This document shows positions 14,095 to 21,788 of a DNA stretch of 23,449 nucleotides, piece by piece. Source of the DNA: a virus. Numbering within the stretch: the stretch's first letter is position 1; each line of letters opens with the position of its first letter. Under the pieces are notes generated by a model. It saw only the letters and a program-made list of their open reading frames with translations. It had not been told where the DNA came from and searched no databases. The stretch covers positions 1-23,449 of IMG/VR virus record IMGVR_UViG_3300036719_000362; one strand, written 5' to 3'. Both the position numbers and the translations under genes were made by a program.

Positions 14095-15057
14095 TATAGT
14101 AATTCTGCTGCAGTGTTTCGTGGCGATATCGCCGGTGTTCTCGAACAGTCCAAGGAATGGGAGAGTGGACTCATCGGGGCAAAGATCATGCCGGTGCTGA
14201 ACGTTCCTGTTCGCGCCGGTCAATATCCTTCTTTCCAACTCAAAGAAGGTCAGTTGCTCAAGAGCGACATCAAACAGCGTGCGGTCGGTGCATCTTACGC
14301 TCGCATGACGAACTCTTACAATCAAGAAACCTATCAATGCCAAGAATTCGGTGTGGAAAATCCTATAGACGATACGGTGAGTTTGGACGTATCGAGATTT
14401 TTCGACGCCGAGGTTATGGCCGCAAAACTCGCTCAGCGCAAGTTGATGCTTGGTCACGAGCTTCGCGTTGCTGCGAAGATTTTTGACTCCGGCACGTTCA
14501 CCGCGACCAATTCTGGCACGGCTTACACGACCGCTAACTTAGCCACGTTTGACGTAGGTCTCGACGTGCAGGATGCCATTGACCGCTTGCTCGCCAAGGG
14601 TGAGTCGGCGTCTAACCTAAAGGTCGTCATTCCTTACCCAGTATGGACGCGCATTCGTGCCAGCACGAAGTTCCAGAACCGTTTACGCGGCGCTGGCATT
14701 TCGAGCGACACGATCTTGAACGCTTCGACACAGGCTGCGGCTGATGTGTTCGGCGTGCAAGAGGTGCTGGTCGGTCGCGCCTCCTATGACTCGGCTCCTG
14801 AAGGTGTGGCGTTCGCTGCCGCTAATGCGTGGGCGAATACCTACATCTTCGTGGGTTCAGTCTCCGAGGGCAGCGCGGGTTACTTCGGCGGCGGCGCTGG
14901 GTTTACCTTGAACTGGTCGGAGTATGGCCCTGCGTTTGGTGTTAGCACCTACCGCGAGGAGTCGATCAAATCGAACATCGTGCGCGCTTCGCAATATGTT
15001 GCCGAGAAAATCGTCAATTCCAATGCCGGTCAGCTTGTCACCACTCAATACAGTTAA
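14092..15057 (+). CDS. Major capsid protein, HK97 fold (lambda gpE-like)
   Basis: A 321-residue protein (lambda E is 341) that forms the icosahedral shell. The typical marks are an N-terminal arm, the central GVENPIDDTVSLDVSRFFD followed by the long spine helix (AEVMAAKLAQRKLMLGHELRVAA), DVQDAIDRLLAKG, KVVIPYPVWTRIR, and the C-terminal FGVSTYREESIKSNIVRASQYVAEKIVN. It follows the decoration gene and is closed by a strong terminator, which would isolate this highly expressed gene. The leader is ATAAACTACC-ATG; translation must rely on something other than a Shine-Dalgarno sequence. Confidence 0.92.
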   Translation: MYSNSAAVFRGDIAGVLEQSKEWESGLIGAKIMPVLNVPVRAGQYPSFQLKEGQLLKSDIKQRAVGASYARMTNSYNQETYQCQEFGVENPIDDTVSLDVSRFFDAEVMAAKLAQRKLMLGHELRVAAKIFDSGTFTATNSGTAYTTANLATFDVGLDVQDAIDRLLAKGESASNLKVVIPYPVWTRIRASTKFQNRLRGAGISSDTILNASTQAAADVFGVQEVLVGRASYDSAPEGVAFAAANAWANTYIFVGSVSEGSAGYFGGGAGFTLNWSEYGPAFGVSTYREESIKSNIVRASQYVAEKIVNSNAGQLVTTQYS

Positions 15058-15082
15058 TTTATTAAATTAAATTGGTGAACAG

Positions 15083-15118
15083 AGCCTCACGCTTAACTGC
15101 GTGGGGCTTTCTGTTTTT
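15083..15118 (+). terminator. Intrinsic terminator after the major capsid gene
   Basis: AGCCTCACGC (15083-15092) pairs with GCGTGGGGCT (15099-15108) with one G-U pair, around loop TTAACT, followed by TTTCTGTTTTT. It stands 25 bases after the capsid stop and 20 bases before the glycosyltransferase start. No strong promoter is visible between it and that start, so it probably works as a partial terminator. Confidence 0.88.
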
Positions 15119-15138
15119 GACGGTTCGTATGATACCTC

Positions 15139-16659
15139 ATGCGCCTATCTCTCTGCGTTATTTGCGGCAACGAATCGGAACACATCTTGCAAATGCTCAA
15201 TTCGTTTGAGCCGATCTTTGATGAGCTATCGCTGGTGCGAGCTATCGGTGGTCAAGAGCCGGACGACACCGTGGATAAGGCGCGTGCGTGGTGCGGCGAG
15301 AACGGCAAGGATTTCCTGTTCTCGGAATACATCAACACTCTGACCGCACAAAAATGGCCGCACGTCGATTCGTTCTCGGACGCTCGCAATGCGGCGTTCG
15401 CTCAAGGCACAGGCGACTGGCTTTTGTGGGCTGACTGCGACGATCTGATCGAGGGGACTAGTATGTTCCGCGAATCGCTTAAAAGCGCCAAGGACGACGT
15501 TCTAATGGCACGCTGTCCGTATGATGTCAGAGGCTCAAACAAGAAGCTGCTTCGCGAGCGCGTTATCCGGCGATCAACCTTTGAAGCCGGACGCCGCTGG
15601 CATCACGACGTTCACGAGAACCTGCTCCTGCTCGCTAACGATAAGCACGAGGACTGGCAGCAGCCGGTTTGGATACACTCGCCCAACGTGATCAAGCGAG
15701 CGAACCGAAAGCGGAACTTGAAGATTCTTGGCAAGTCGGTCGCGGAATCGGCAACGCAATACTTTTACATTCACCAAGAACATTACTGCGACGGCAATCG
15801 ACCGGCGGCAGAGCAGTTCGGCAAGATCGCGATCTCGTTCCCGAATCTAGAAAGCTCGTTCCGTTACGAGGTGTTGCTAAATTTAGCGCGTATTTCCGGC
15901 ATCAACCGCGAGGCGATGCAGTATGCTTTGCAAGCGCACGGCGTTTTCCCTTGGTGTCGCGAGGCGATTGCTACTATGATACTATTGCATTTTGAGAGGC
16001 AGGATGCCAAGCGAGCGTCTTACTGGGCTGAGACTATGCTGAAGCTCGATGTGCCGAGCGTCGCGGATCGACCGTGGACGCACGAGCGCAAATGGTATGA
16101 CTGGGCTGGCTGGGATTTGGCAGCGCGTGCGGCACGGCTTTCCGGCTTCACGACGCTCGCTGAGATACGCCAAATGCATTGCCATAAAACAGAGGAGCCA
16201 AGGATCACGCTTCTGCACGCGACCAAGGATAACACCTCAAACGCGGTGGCTTGCCGTGACGCTTGGCTAAATGCCGCGACCGATCCGGCGCACGTTGAGC
16301 ATATCTTTGCAATCAACTCCGACGACGAAACCAGCACGGTAATGGTCAAGCAATTCCAGCACGTTAACGTGAAAGGAACGCTCGACGACGCGCTCAATTC
16401 AGCCAGCAAGAAAGCGCGTGGGAATCTACTGATCGAGGTGCGGGATAACTACGCGCCAGCGTTGCAATGGGATTCAAAACTTTTTGATTTGATCTCAGGT
16501 CGTGACCTCAATTCTACGCCACTAAGGATCAAGATCAAGGAGGTCGATCAGCGCATAATTTCTCGCGCACAGTATCGAGCGCAAGCCGAGGTGTTCACCG
16601 CATCGGAGCCGGACTGCGAGGTCTTGGAGGCGGTGGAAAGGATCACGCTCATTCGGTGA
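15139..16659 (+). CDS. Glycosyltransferase with two GT-A-type domains
   Basis: A 506-residue protein. Domain 1 (1-200) is family-2-like: LSLCVICGNES at the first strand, DARNAAFAQGTGDWLLWADCDD with the DxD-type metal motif D99/D101/D102, and RRWHHDVHENL. A helical middle (about 215-345, Trp- and Ala-rich) resembles tetratricopeptide-type repeats. Domain 2 (about 354-506) starts RITLLHATKDNTSNAVACRDAW and has HVEHIFAINSDDETS and LLIEVRDNYAPALQWD, the pattern of another family-2-like glycosyltransferase found in phages. It would move a sugar from a nucleotide sugar to a protein or glycan; acceptor unknown. The position directly between capsid and tail genes suggests virion glycosylation, but this is inference. 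It overlaps the next gene (GTGA). Confidence 0.82.
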   Translation: MRLSLCVICGNESEHILQMLNSFEPIFDELSLVRAIGGQEPDDTVDKARAWCGENGKDFLFSEYINTLTAQKWPHVDSFSDARNAAFAQGTGDWLLWADCDDLIEGTSMFRESLKSAKDDVLMARCPYDVRGSNKKLLRERVIRRSTFEAGRRWHHDVHENLLLLANDKHEDWQQPVWIHSPNVIKRANRKRNLKILGKSVAESATQYFYIHQEHYCDGNRPAAEQFGKIAISFPNLESSFRYEVLLNLARISGINREAMQYALQAHGVFPWCREAIATMILLHFERQDAKRASYWAETMLKLDVPSVADRPWTHERKWYDWAGWDLAARAARLSGFTTLAEIRQMHCHKTEEPRITLLHATKDNTSNAVACRDAWLNAATDPAHVEHIFAINSDDETSTVMVKQFQHVNVKGTLDDALNSASKKARGNLLIEVRDNYAPALQWDSKLFDLISGRDLNSTPLRIKIKEVDQRIISRAQYRAQAEVFTASEPDCEVLEAVERITLIR

Positions 16660-17339
16660 AAGCGATTGTAATTTGCACGACGCACGGCAAGTGCTTGCCG
16701 GTCATGCTGGCCTCAATCTCGGAATACGTTCCGCGTGATGTGGTGGTTTATATCGCTGGCTCAGACTTGAAGTTGCCGAATCACCAAACGATTAACCTGC
16801 CGAATGACGCACGCAATTTTGGCGATGCTTACAACGCGGCGGCAGCGATTGCGTTTGCACGCTTCGATGAAATCGTGATTGCAAATGACGACATCGTTTT
16901 GACTCCAACTACATGGAGGACACTCGCTTGCGACGTTTCTTTCATCAAAGAAAAGTTTGGCGATCACGGCATTGTTGCGTGTCGATCTGATTACGCAAGA
17001 GGCACGCAGAACATACGCTGCGGAATCGGTAAGATTAACTTTTTGAGATACGAATCGGAGGCGCAAATAATTGTCACGGATGTGATCGCGCCGATCTTCG
17101 CGCAGGTTACCCGCAGCGCTTGGGTGGATTTCCCACCGATCAACTGGTTCTCGGACGACGTGCAATGCTTGGACATGAAACGGAATCACTATATTTCCCG
17201 CGCTTACGTTCATCACGTCGGGTCGCAGACTTGCGGCGATGATGTCAAAAAATGCTTAGACGATGCCGAGCCGTGGATTAAAGCGAATCGCCCAGAATTG
17301 CACGCTAAGTGGTTTCTTACAAACGGAGCAATGGTATGA
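16656..17339 (+). CDS. Small family-2-like glycosyltransferase
   Basis: A 227-residue single-domain protein. AIVICTTHGKCLPVMLASI forms the first strand and helix of a GT-A fold, NFGDAYNAAAAIAF the nucleotide-binding helix, and EIVIANDDIVLTP (N77-D78-D79) the metal-binding motif. WFSDDVQCLDMKR and YVHHVGSQT near the C-terminus are usual for this group. It starts with GTG overlapping the stop of the larger glycosyltransferase, and its own stop overlaps the FII-like gene (ATGA), so both enzymes are translated together with virion genes. Confidence 0.82.
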   Translation: MKAIVICTTHGKCLPVMLASISEYVPRDVVVYIAGSDLKLPNHQTINLPNDARNFGDAYNAAAAIAFARFDEIVIANDDIVLTPTTWRTLACDVSFIKEKFGDHGIVACRSDYARGTQNIRCGIGKINFLRYESEAQIIVTDVIAPIFAQVTRSAWVDFPPINWFSDDVQCLDMKRNHYISRAYVHHVGSQTCGDDVKKCLDDAEPWIKANRPELHAKWFLTNGAMV

Positions 17340-17656
17340 GCAGCGTCCGAGACTTCGATCCCACCCAGCTTGCCGCAGACTATCTCGGCATCCTCGATCA
17401 AGCTGGTATCACGTTCACTTACCAAGGCAACACGGTGACCGGCATCTGGTCGTCGGCTCGTAATGCGTTCGATGACTTCGAGGATCAGCGTCGTGCGGAT
17501 TCTAAGTTCACGATTTTCTTAACGACTGACCAAATTGCAACGACTCCGGCGGTGTCGCAGACCTTGCTGCGTTCCGGCGTGACTTACTTTGTCGAGCGCG
17601 TGACGTTAGACGCCGAGGGGACTGGTTGTGAAATTGACGTGTGCAAAAATATATGA
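17336..17656 (+). CDS. Head-tail joining protein, lambda FII-like
   Basis: A 106-residue beta-rich protein. ATG 17336 (MSSVRDFD) is chosen because it overlaps the preceding stop and has GGAG seven bases upstream; an earlier in-frame start at 17309 would run into the glycosyltransferase. The core reads ITFTYQGNTVTGIWSSA, then FTIFLTTDQIAT, LLRSGVTYFVERV and CEIDVCKN, the strand order of FII-type head completion proteins that bind the filled head and receive the tail. It is the first gene of the tail-joining block, in the FII place. Confidence 0.72.
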   Translation: MSSVRDFDPTQLAADYLGILDQAGITFTYQGNTVTGIWSSARNAFDDFEDQRRADSKFTIFLTTDQIATTPAVSQTLLRSGVTYFVERVTLDAEGTGCEIDVCKNI

Positions 17657-18531
17657 TCACGGTTGATTTCAACACCGCAAAATTGAATGGGCTTCTTGCT
17701 CAATTAGCTGCTACGGCAAAAGTTGATCTTGGCAAAGTTATCAGAGCCGAGGGCGGTAATCTTGCTAGAAATATAATGCTGATTATTCCTCCGACGACTG
17801 GAAAGGGGGATATAAAACCAGAGAAACAACCGCGAGGCGCGGGAATGACTAAAGCTGCACAAGAGCAAGGATTCAACGCGATCAAGAGTGATTTGTTCGG
17901 TGGATCAAAAATGGCGAAGAGTAGTTCCATTGGTCTTTTTCAAACGATTGGTGAATCAGGATTGAGAGAACCGCGCAATCGCACGCATGAAACATTGCGC
18001 GTAAGATTAGGAAATAATGATAGCAGCAGAAGCGTGAAGATTATGTCAAAATTCTGGCGCCCAGAAGCGAGTAAAGGAGAAATGGCTAAGTTTAGAAAAC
18101 TATATCGGAATAAATATGGCAGAACTGGGCAAGTATCGCAAAACACGATTGGTCGATGGAGGGTGCAAGATCAAATGTGGGTTAGCAAACAAAGCGCAGA
18201 TGCTTATTTCGGCATCTTAAAAAACAGAGTCGGTTGGAACAAGTCCGGATTTGCTGCTGCTGCTATTGCGTGTGGAATCAGAGTGCCTTCGTGGATTAGG
18301 AAGCACGCTAGATCATCTGGTCGCGTGTCTTTCAATTTTGGGCCAAACCCATATGTGATTGCAACAGCTACGAAAAATTCGATTCCTAACATTCAGCGTT
18401 ATGTTGACGGAGCTTTACTCGCTAGAGAAAAAATTACCTTACAAAAAATAAACCGCATCTATGGAAACAAGGCGGTCAATTTAGGATTCGCGAAAGTTAG
18501 AGGCGATGGAACAATCGACTACAATAAATAA
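17653..18531 (+). CDS. Minor tail / tail completion protein, gpZ- or HK97 gp10-like
   Basis: A 292-residue protein that starts by ATGA overlap with the FII-like gene (a GTG at 17641 would add four residues). NLARNIMLIIPPTTG with AAQEQGFNAIKSDLFGG is the recognisable element of this family, which helps prepare the tail tip for head joining. The middle is basic (KFRKLYRNKYGRTG) and the end NFGPNPYVIATATKNS is also usual. The gene is AT-rich (23 GC of 60 at 18001-18060), unlike its neighbours, suggesting it was exchanged separately. The family call rests on motif and order. Confidence 0.68.
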   Translation: MITVDFNTAKLNGLLAQLAATAKVDLGKVIRAEGGNLARNIMLIIPPTTGKGDIKPEKQPRGAGMTKAAQEQGFNAIKSDLFGGSKMAKSSSIGLFQTIGESGLREPRNRTHETLRVRLGNNDSSRSVKIMSKFWRPEASKGEMAKFRKLYRNKYGRTGQVSQNTIGRWRVQDQMWVSKQSADAYFGILKNRVGWNKSGFAAAAIACGIRVPSWIRKHARSSGRVSFNFGPNPYVIATATKNSIPNIQRYVDGALLAREKITLQKINRIYGNKAVNLGFAKVRGDGTIDYNK

Positions 18532-18962
18532 TGAGCATCCGCACAAACATCCGCACCGCTACTGCTAACGCTTTGACTGGCGCGAGCGTAGTTGTCACCG
18601 CTAACATTCTTAAAGGTCGTAACAACACGATTGCCAGCGTCAGTTTTCCGTCGGCTGCGGTCTACGCCGTGCAAGAGCAAATCGAGGTGCGATCACTAGC
18701 GCCATCGAATCGCGTGCAATATCGGCAGCTTTCCTTGATGGTCGATTACTTCATCGCAGAAAGCGGAACCTACCTGATCGACGACCTATTCGATACCGGC
18801 AGCGCAGCGGTCGAGGCTGCTGTTTTAGCCGATCCCACCCTCGGTGGCGTCTGCTCCGACCTACATTTGACAACGGTCGATTATGTGATCGAGCCAGATG
18901 AAGATCGGCGCTGGGGCGTCGCTCGTCACACTTTTAACTGCATCTACTTAACCCAAGACTAA
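18531..18962 (+). CDS. Tail terminator protein, gpU-like
   Basis: A 143-residue protein starting at a one-base overlap (AATAATGAG) with the Z-like gene. It has an alpha/beta layout (MSIRTNIRTATANALTGA helix, then VYAVQEQIEVRSLAPSNRVQYRQLSLMVDYFI strands, VEAAVLADPTLGG, and DRRWGVARHTFNCIYL) typical of tail terminators, which cap the tube once it reaches tape-measure length. The next gene, the tube protein, starts two bases after its stop, the same U-V order as lambda. Confidence 0.78.
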   Translation: MSIRTNIRTATANALTGASVVVTANILKGRNNTIASVSFPSAAVYAVQEQIEVRSLAPSNRVQYRQLSLMVDYFIAESGTYLIDDLFDTGSAAVEAAVLADPTLGGVCSDLHLTTVDYVIEPDEDRRWGVARHTFNCIYLTQD

Positions 18963-18963
18963 T

Positions 18964-19350
18964 ATGGCAAACCATCTAGGACGCGAAGGGATCGTAAAGA
19001 TTTCTAGCACCACCATCGGCGAGTTGAAAAATTACTCGCTTTCACATTCCTCTGACACCGTTGAGGATTCTATTATCGGCGACATCTACCGCACGCGGGT
19101 CGCGACCATGAAAATGTGGTCAGTCTCCGGCGATATGTTCTGGGATGAGGCCGATGCCGGTCAGCTTCTAATGACCATTGGCAGCAGCGTGACGCTTAAC
19201 CTCTACCCAGAGGGGGCAACGACCGGTGACGTGTATTACAGCGGCAGCGCAATCGTCACCAAGTTCGATGTCACCGCAAACTTCGATGGTCTGGTCGAGG
19301 CTTCGACCGCATTTGAGGGCAATGGCGTTCTGTCAACTGTCACGGCTTAA
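18964..19350 (+). CDS. Major tail tube protein, gpV-like
   Basis: A 128-residue protein with the tube family pattern: GREGIVKISSTTIGELKNYSL, SSDTVEDSIIGD, VSGDMFWDEADAGQ, LYPEGATTGDVYYSGSAIVTK, and a closing STAFEGNGVLS. Stacked rings of it form the tube through which DNA passes. It is half the length of lambda V (246) and lacks an Ig-like C-terminal domain. The leader is AAGACTAAT-ATG with no Shine-Dalgarno sequence, although the product must be abundant. Confidence 0.88.
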   Translation: MANHLGREGIVKISSTTIGELKNYSLSHSSDTVEDSIIGDIYRTRVATMKMWSVSGDMFWDEADAGQLLMTIGSSVTLNLYPEGATTGDVYYSGSAIVTKFDVTANFDGLVEASTAFEGNGVLSTVTA

Positions 19351-19365
19351 TCTGAGGAACAAACA

Positions 19366-19689
19366 ATGGACGCAATCGACCTAGTTCGGGAACACTTCAC
19401 GTCGCTCGGCACAAAGCGCATCGACGTTCCAGAATGGAAAATGCAGATTTATTCTACCCCAGTTACGCTGGGCGAAAAGAATCGTCTTTATCGCAAGTCG
19501 AAAGACAACGATATGGAATTGTTGGTAGACATCTTGATTGCCAAGGCGTGCAACGCTGAAGGCATTAAGTTATTTACCATCGAGCATCGGATCACGTTCC
19601 TCAACAAAGCCGACAGCAACGTGGTTGCTCGCGTCGCAAATGCTATTCTCTCCGAAGATTCTCCTAAAGTTGATGATCTAAAAAACTAA
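19366..19689 (+). CDS. Tail assembly chaperone, gpG-like (0-frame product)
   Basis: A 107-residue mainly alpha-helical protein in the lambda G place, between tube and tape measure genes. Visible elements: LVREHFTSLGTKRIDVPEW, KNRLYRKSKDNDMELLVDILIAKACNAEG, and FLNKADSNVVARVANAILSED, a common tail-chaperone pattern. It binds the tape measure protein and recruits tube subunits but is not kept in the virion. GAGGA seven bases before the ATG gives one of the best ribosome binding sites here. It ends with the slippery codons AAA-AAC-TAA, so a fraction of ribosomes continue into the frame described in the next entry. Confidence 0.87.
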   Translation: MDAIDLVREHFTSLGTKRIDVPEWKMQIYSTPVTLGEKNRLYRKSKDNDMELLVDILIAKACNAEGIKLFTIEHRITFLNKADSNVVARVANAILSEDSPKVDDLKN

Positions 19690-19847
19690 TCGGCGGCGAG
19701 CAAGGAGCCGACCTTCTCGCCGTTTACGCAATCGCGGAACGACTCGGCAAGTTCGCTTATGAAGTATTGGAAATGCCAGCCGAGGAGTTATCCGGCTGGC
19801 TTGCTTATATAAATCACCTAAATCGACTCAAAAAAAATGGCCGCTGA
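19366..19847 (+). CDS. Tail assembly chaperone gpGT-like fusion made by -1 frameshift
   Basis: After a -1 slip at A AAA AAC (19680-19686) the frame continues from C19686 for 53 codons to TGA 19845-19847, giving 160 residues. The added part reads LIGGEQGADLLAVYAIAER, then LGKFAYEVLEMPAEELSGW and LAYINHLNRLKKNGR: a well-formed domain with the LLAVYAIAERLG / MPAEELSGWLAY pattern of T-type extensions. It has no start codon of its own and fills a gap of 147 bases that would otherwise be noncoding. The T part normally binds tube protein while G binds the tape measure. It overlaps the tape measure start by 11 bases. Confidence 0.85.
19680..19722 (+). promoter_or_regulatory. -1 programmed frameshift signal (slippery heptamer plus stem-loop)
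   Basis: A AAA AAC at 19680-19686 is in the right phase for tandem slippage and is followed at once by the 0-frame stop TAA. Seven bases later CGGCGAG (19694-19700) pairs perfectly with CTCGCCG (19716-19722) around a 15-base loop; two G-U pairs can extend it. Confidence 0.87.
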
Positions 19848-21198
19848 AGCAACATTTATTCTTAAAGCGGTTGATGCGACGAAGCAGGCTTTTGCGAGCG
19901 TGCAGAACTCGCTCACAAAGATGAACGCCACCGCAAAAACGGTGGTTGCAAGTTTCAAGGGATTTATCGCGCTTACAGCGATAATTCAAATTGGAAAAAG
20001 CATAAATCGAACACTTGAAGAAGCTGAAGCAAACGCGCAAAAATTAGGAAAAACTCAGGAAGAAATTGACAAGTTGACTCGTGCGACGGGGTTTATTGAC
20101 AACGCTTTCAAGGCATTAAAAGAAACGCTGCTTTTGGGAGTAGATCGTGTTCTTGAATTAAAAGATGCGATTACCGGTGTTACAAAAGTTGATTCAGCGG
20201 GAATTGCAGATCAACTGCGCTTGGATCGCGATAAACCAAAAATCGTCGACGTTACTGAAACAATTTTAAGACTTAGAGAACAGTTGAATTCTATTGGGGA
20301 CACTCCTTCTCAAGCTTTTGCGCGTCTAGGTGCAGAAATTGAACGAGTAAACAGCGCCTCAAAAGATATTACGTTATCCGCTGAGTTAGATGCGTTAAAT
20401 CGTGAAGCAAAAACGTTAGAAATTACCGCTGAACAAACCAAAATTGCTCAGAGTGCTTTTGTTGATTACGAAAAATCGGTTTTGGCTGTAAACGAAGCCT
20501 TCGAAAATTTTCAGATGGAGCAAATGTCCGCTGAGCAACAACAGGCTAAAATAATTCAACAGGTGATTGATCTAACTGCTGAAATCGAAGCACTACAATC
20601 AGTGTTACCGGAAGACGGCTCGTTTAACATTTTGACTGCAACCGCAGAAGAAGTGGCACAATTTGAAAAGTTGACTGAACTGCAAGAGCGACTGGTTAAA
20701 ACGATAGGAAAGCGAAAAGTCGCTGAAACTGATTTCCAAATAATTGCAAAGAATACAGGCGACATTTTAGCAAGTGGTTTCGAGGACGCAATTTTTTCTG
20801 GTCAAAAATTAAGTGAAGTAATTAAGGCGCTTGGTTTAGATTTGATGCGGATGATTTTTCAACAGATGGTGACAGCGCCACTTGCAAGCGGAATTTTTAA
20901 GGCATTAACAGGTAGAGCGATGGGTGGCCCAGTATCTTCCGGCTCGCCTTATGTCGTTGGCGAGAAAGGCCCAGAGCTATTCGTGCCAAACAGCAGCGGT
21001 TCAATCATTCCAAATAGCAAGATGGGCAGCGGTTCTAGTGGCGCTGGTGGAACAAACGTAAACGTGACCTACAACATCGCCTCCGGCGTGTCTCGCTCCG
21101 ATCTTGCGCCGATCCTTGAACAGCAACGCAAGTTACTCAAAGCGGAGATTCCCGACATGGTTCGTCGCGGTGGTGGCTACCGTGCAGCGTTTGCTTAA
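19837..21198 (+). CDS. Tail tape measure protein (short)
   Basis: A 453-residue protein that sets tail length and is injected or extruded with DNA. Residues 1-300 are almost all helix (FILKAVDATKQAFASVQNSL, LEEAEANAQKLGKTQEEID, LSAELDALNREAKTLEI), with one hydrophobic stretch near 45-55. The C-terminus carries the widespread tape measure motif GRAMGGPVSSGSPYVVGEKG-PELFVP at about 362-387. At about 1.5 angstrom per residue the tail would be near 68 nm, half of lambda (H is 853 residues). The first 1.1 kb is AT-rich (24 GC of 60 at 20041-20100), while the last 280 bases are GC-rich (34 of 60 at 21121-21180), suggesting a recombination joint near 20920. Confidence 0.88.
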   Translation: MAAEATFILKAVDATKQAFASVQNSLTKMNATAKTVVASFKGFIALTAIIQIGKSINRTLEEAEANAQKLGKTQEEIDKLTRATGFIDNAFKALKETLLLGVDRVLELKDAITGVTKVDSAGIADQLRLDRDKPKIVDVTETILRLREQLNSIGDTPSQAFARLGAEIERVNSASKDITLSAELDALNREAKTLEITAEQTKIAQSAFVDYEKSVLAVNEAFENFQMEQMSAEQQQAKIIQQVIDLTAEIEALQSVLPEDGSFNILTATAEEVAQFEKLTELQERLVKTIGKRKVAETDFQIIAKNTGDILASGFEDAIFSGQKLSEVIKALGLDLMRMIFQQMVTAPLASGIFKALTGRAMGGPVSSGSPYVVGEKGPELFVPNSSGSIIPNSKMGSGSSGAGGTNVNVTYNIASGVSRSDLAPILEQQRKLLKAEIPDMVRRGGGYRAAFA

Positions 21199-21206
21199 TA
21201 AACATC

Positions 21207-21788
21207 ATGGCAATTTCCTACCCACTCACACCTCCGGCGGCGCTCGTTGCGTCTAAGCTAATGATTACTGGCGTGAGTTCTACGCGCCGGAATATATCGC
21301 CTTACACGCTGCAATCTCAGCAATACAACTGGACTGGTCAAGGCTGGCTTGGCTCGGTTGAGTGTCCACCGATGGTGCGCGCCGACGCGGAAGCGGTGAT
21401 CGGGTTCCTGCTTGCAGCGCAACGCGGCACGTTCTACTTTCAAGATTACGCAAATCCAAATCCTCGCGGTGCCGTAACAGGCACGTTGCTGGTTTCAAGT
21501 GCGACGGCTAACGATACGACGCTCGGCTTCAGCGGCGCGACTGGCAATTTCGCGGTAGGCGACTGGATTCAAATCTCGACCTCGCTTTACAAGGTAATCC
21601 AAGTGAACTCGTCATCGAGCGTAGATTTGTTTCCGTTATTGCGTGCAAGTTACGCGGTCAGCACACCTATCACTAAGGTCAACGCAAAGGGCGTGTTTCG
21701 ATTGCAGGAACCATCGACGCAATGGAGCATCGAGTTAGCTAACATTTACGGCATGAGCTTTAGCGTAGTCGAGGACATTGCGTCATGA
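21207..21788 (+). CDS. Tail tip protein, gpM-like (distal tail type)
   Basis: A 193-residue protein directly after the tape measure gene. SYPLTPPA at the start, RRNISPYTLQSQQYNWTGQGWLGSVECP and DAEAVIGFLLAAQRGTFYFQDYANP are the pattern of distal-tail/gpM-type proteins that begin the tip structure around the tape measure. The second half is beta-rich (TLLVSSATANDTTLGFSG, VGDWIQIS, YKVIQVNSSSSVDLFP). It overlaps the L-like gene (ATGA). The family is inferred from motif and order; an exact lambda counterpart is not certain. Confidence 0.72.
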   Translation: MAISYPLTPPAALVASKLMITGVSSTRRNISPYTLQSQQYNWTGQGWLGSVECPPMVRADAEAVIGFLLAAQRGTFYFQDYANPNPRGAVTGTLLVSSATANDTTLGFSGATGNFAVGDWIQISTSLYKVIQVNSSSSVDLFPLLRASYAVSTPITKVNAKGVFRLQEPSTQWSIELANIYGMSFSVVEDIAS

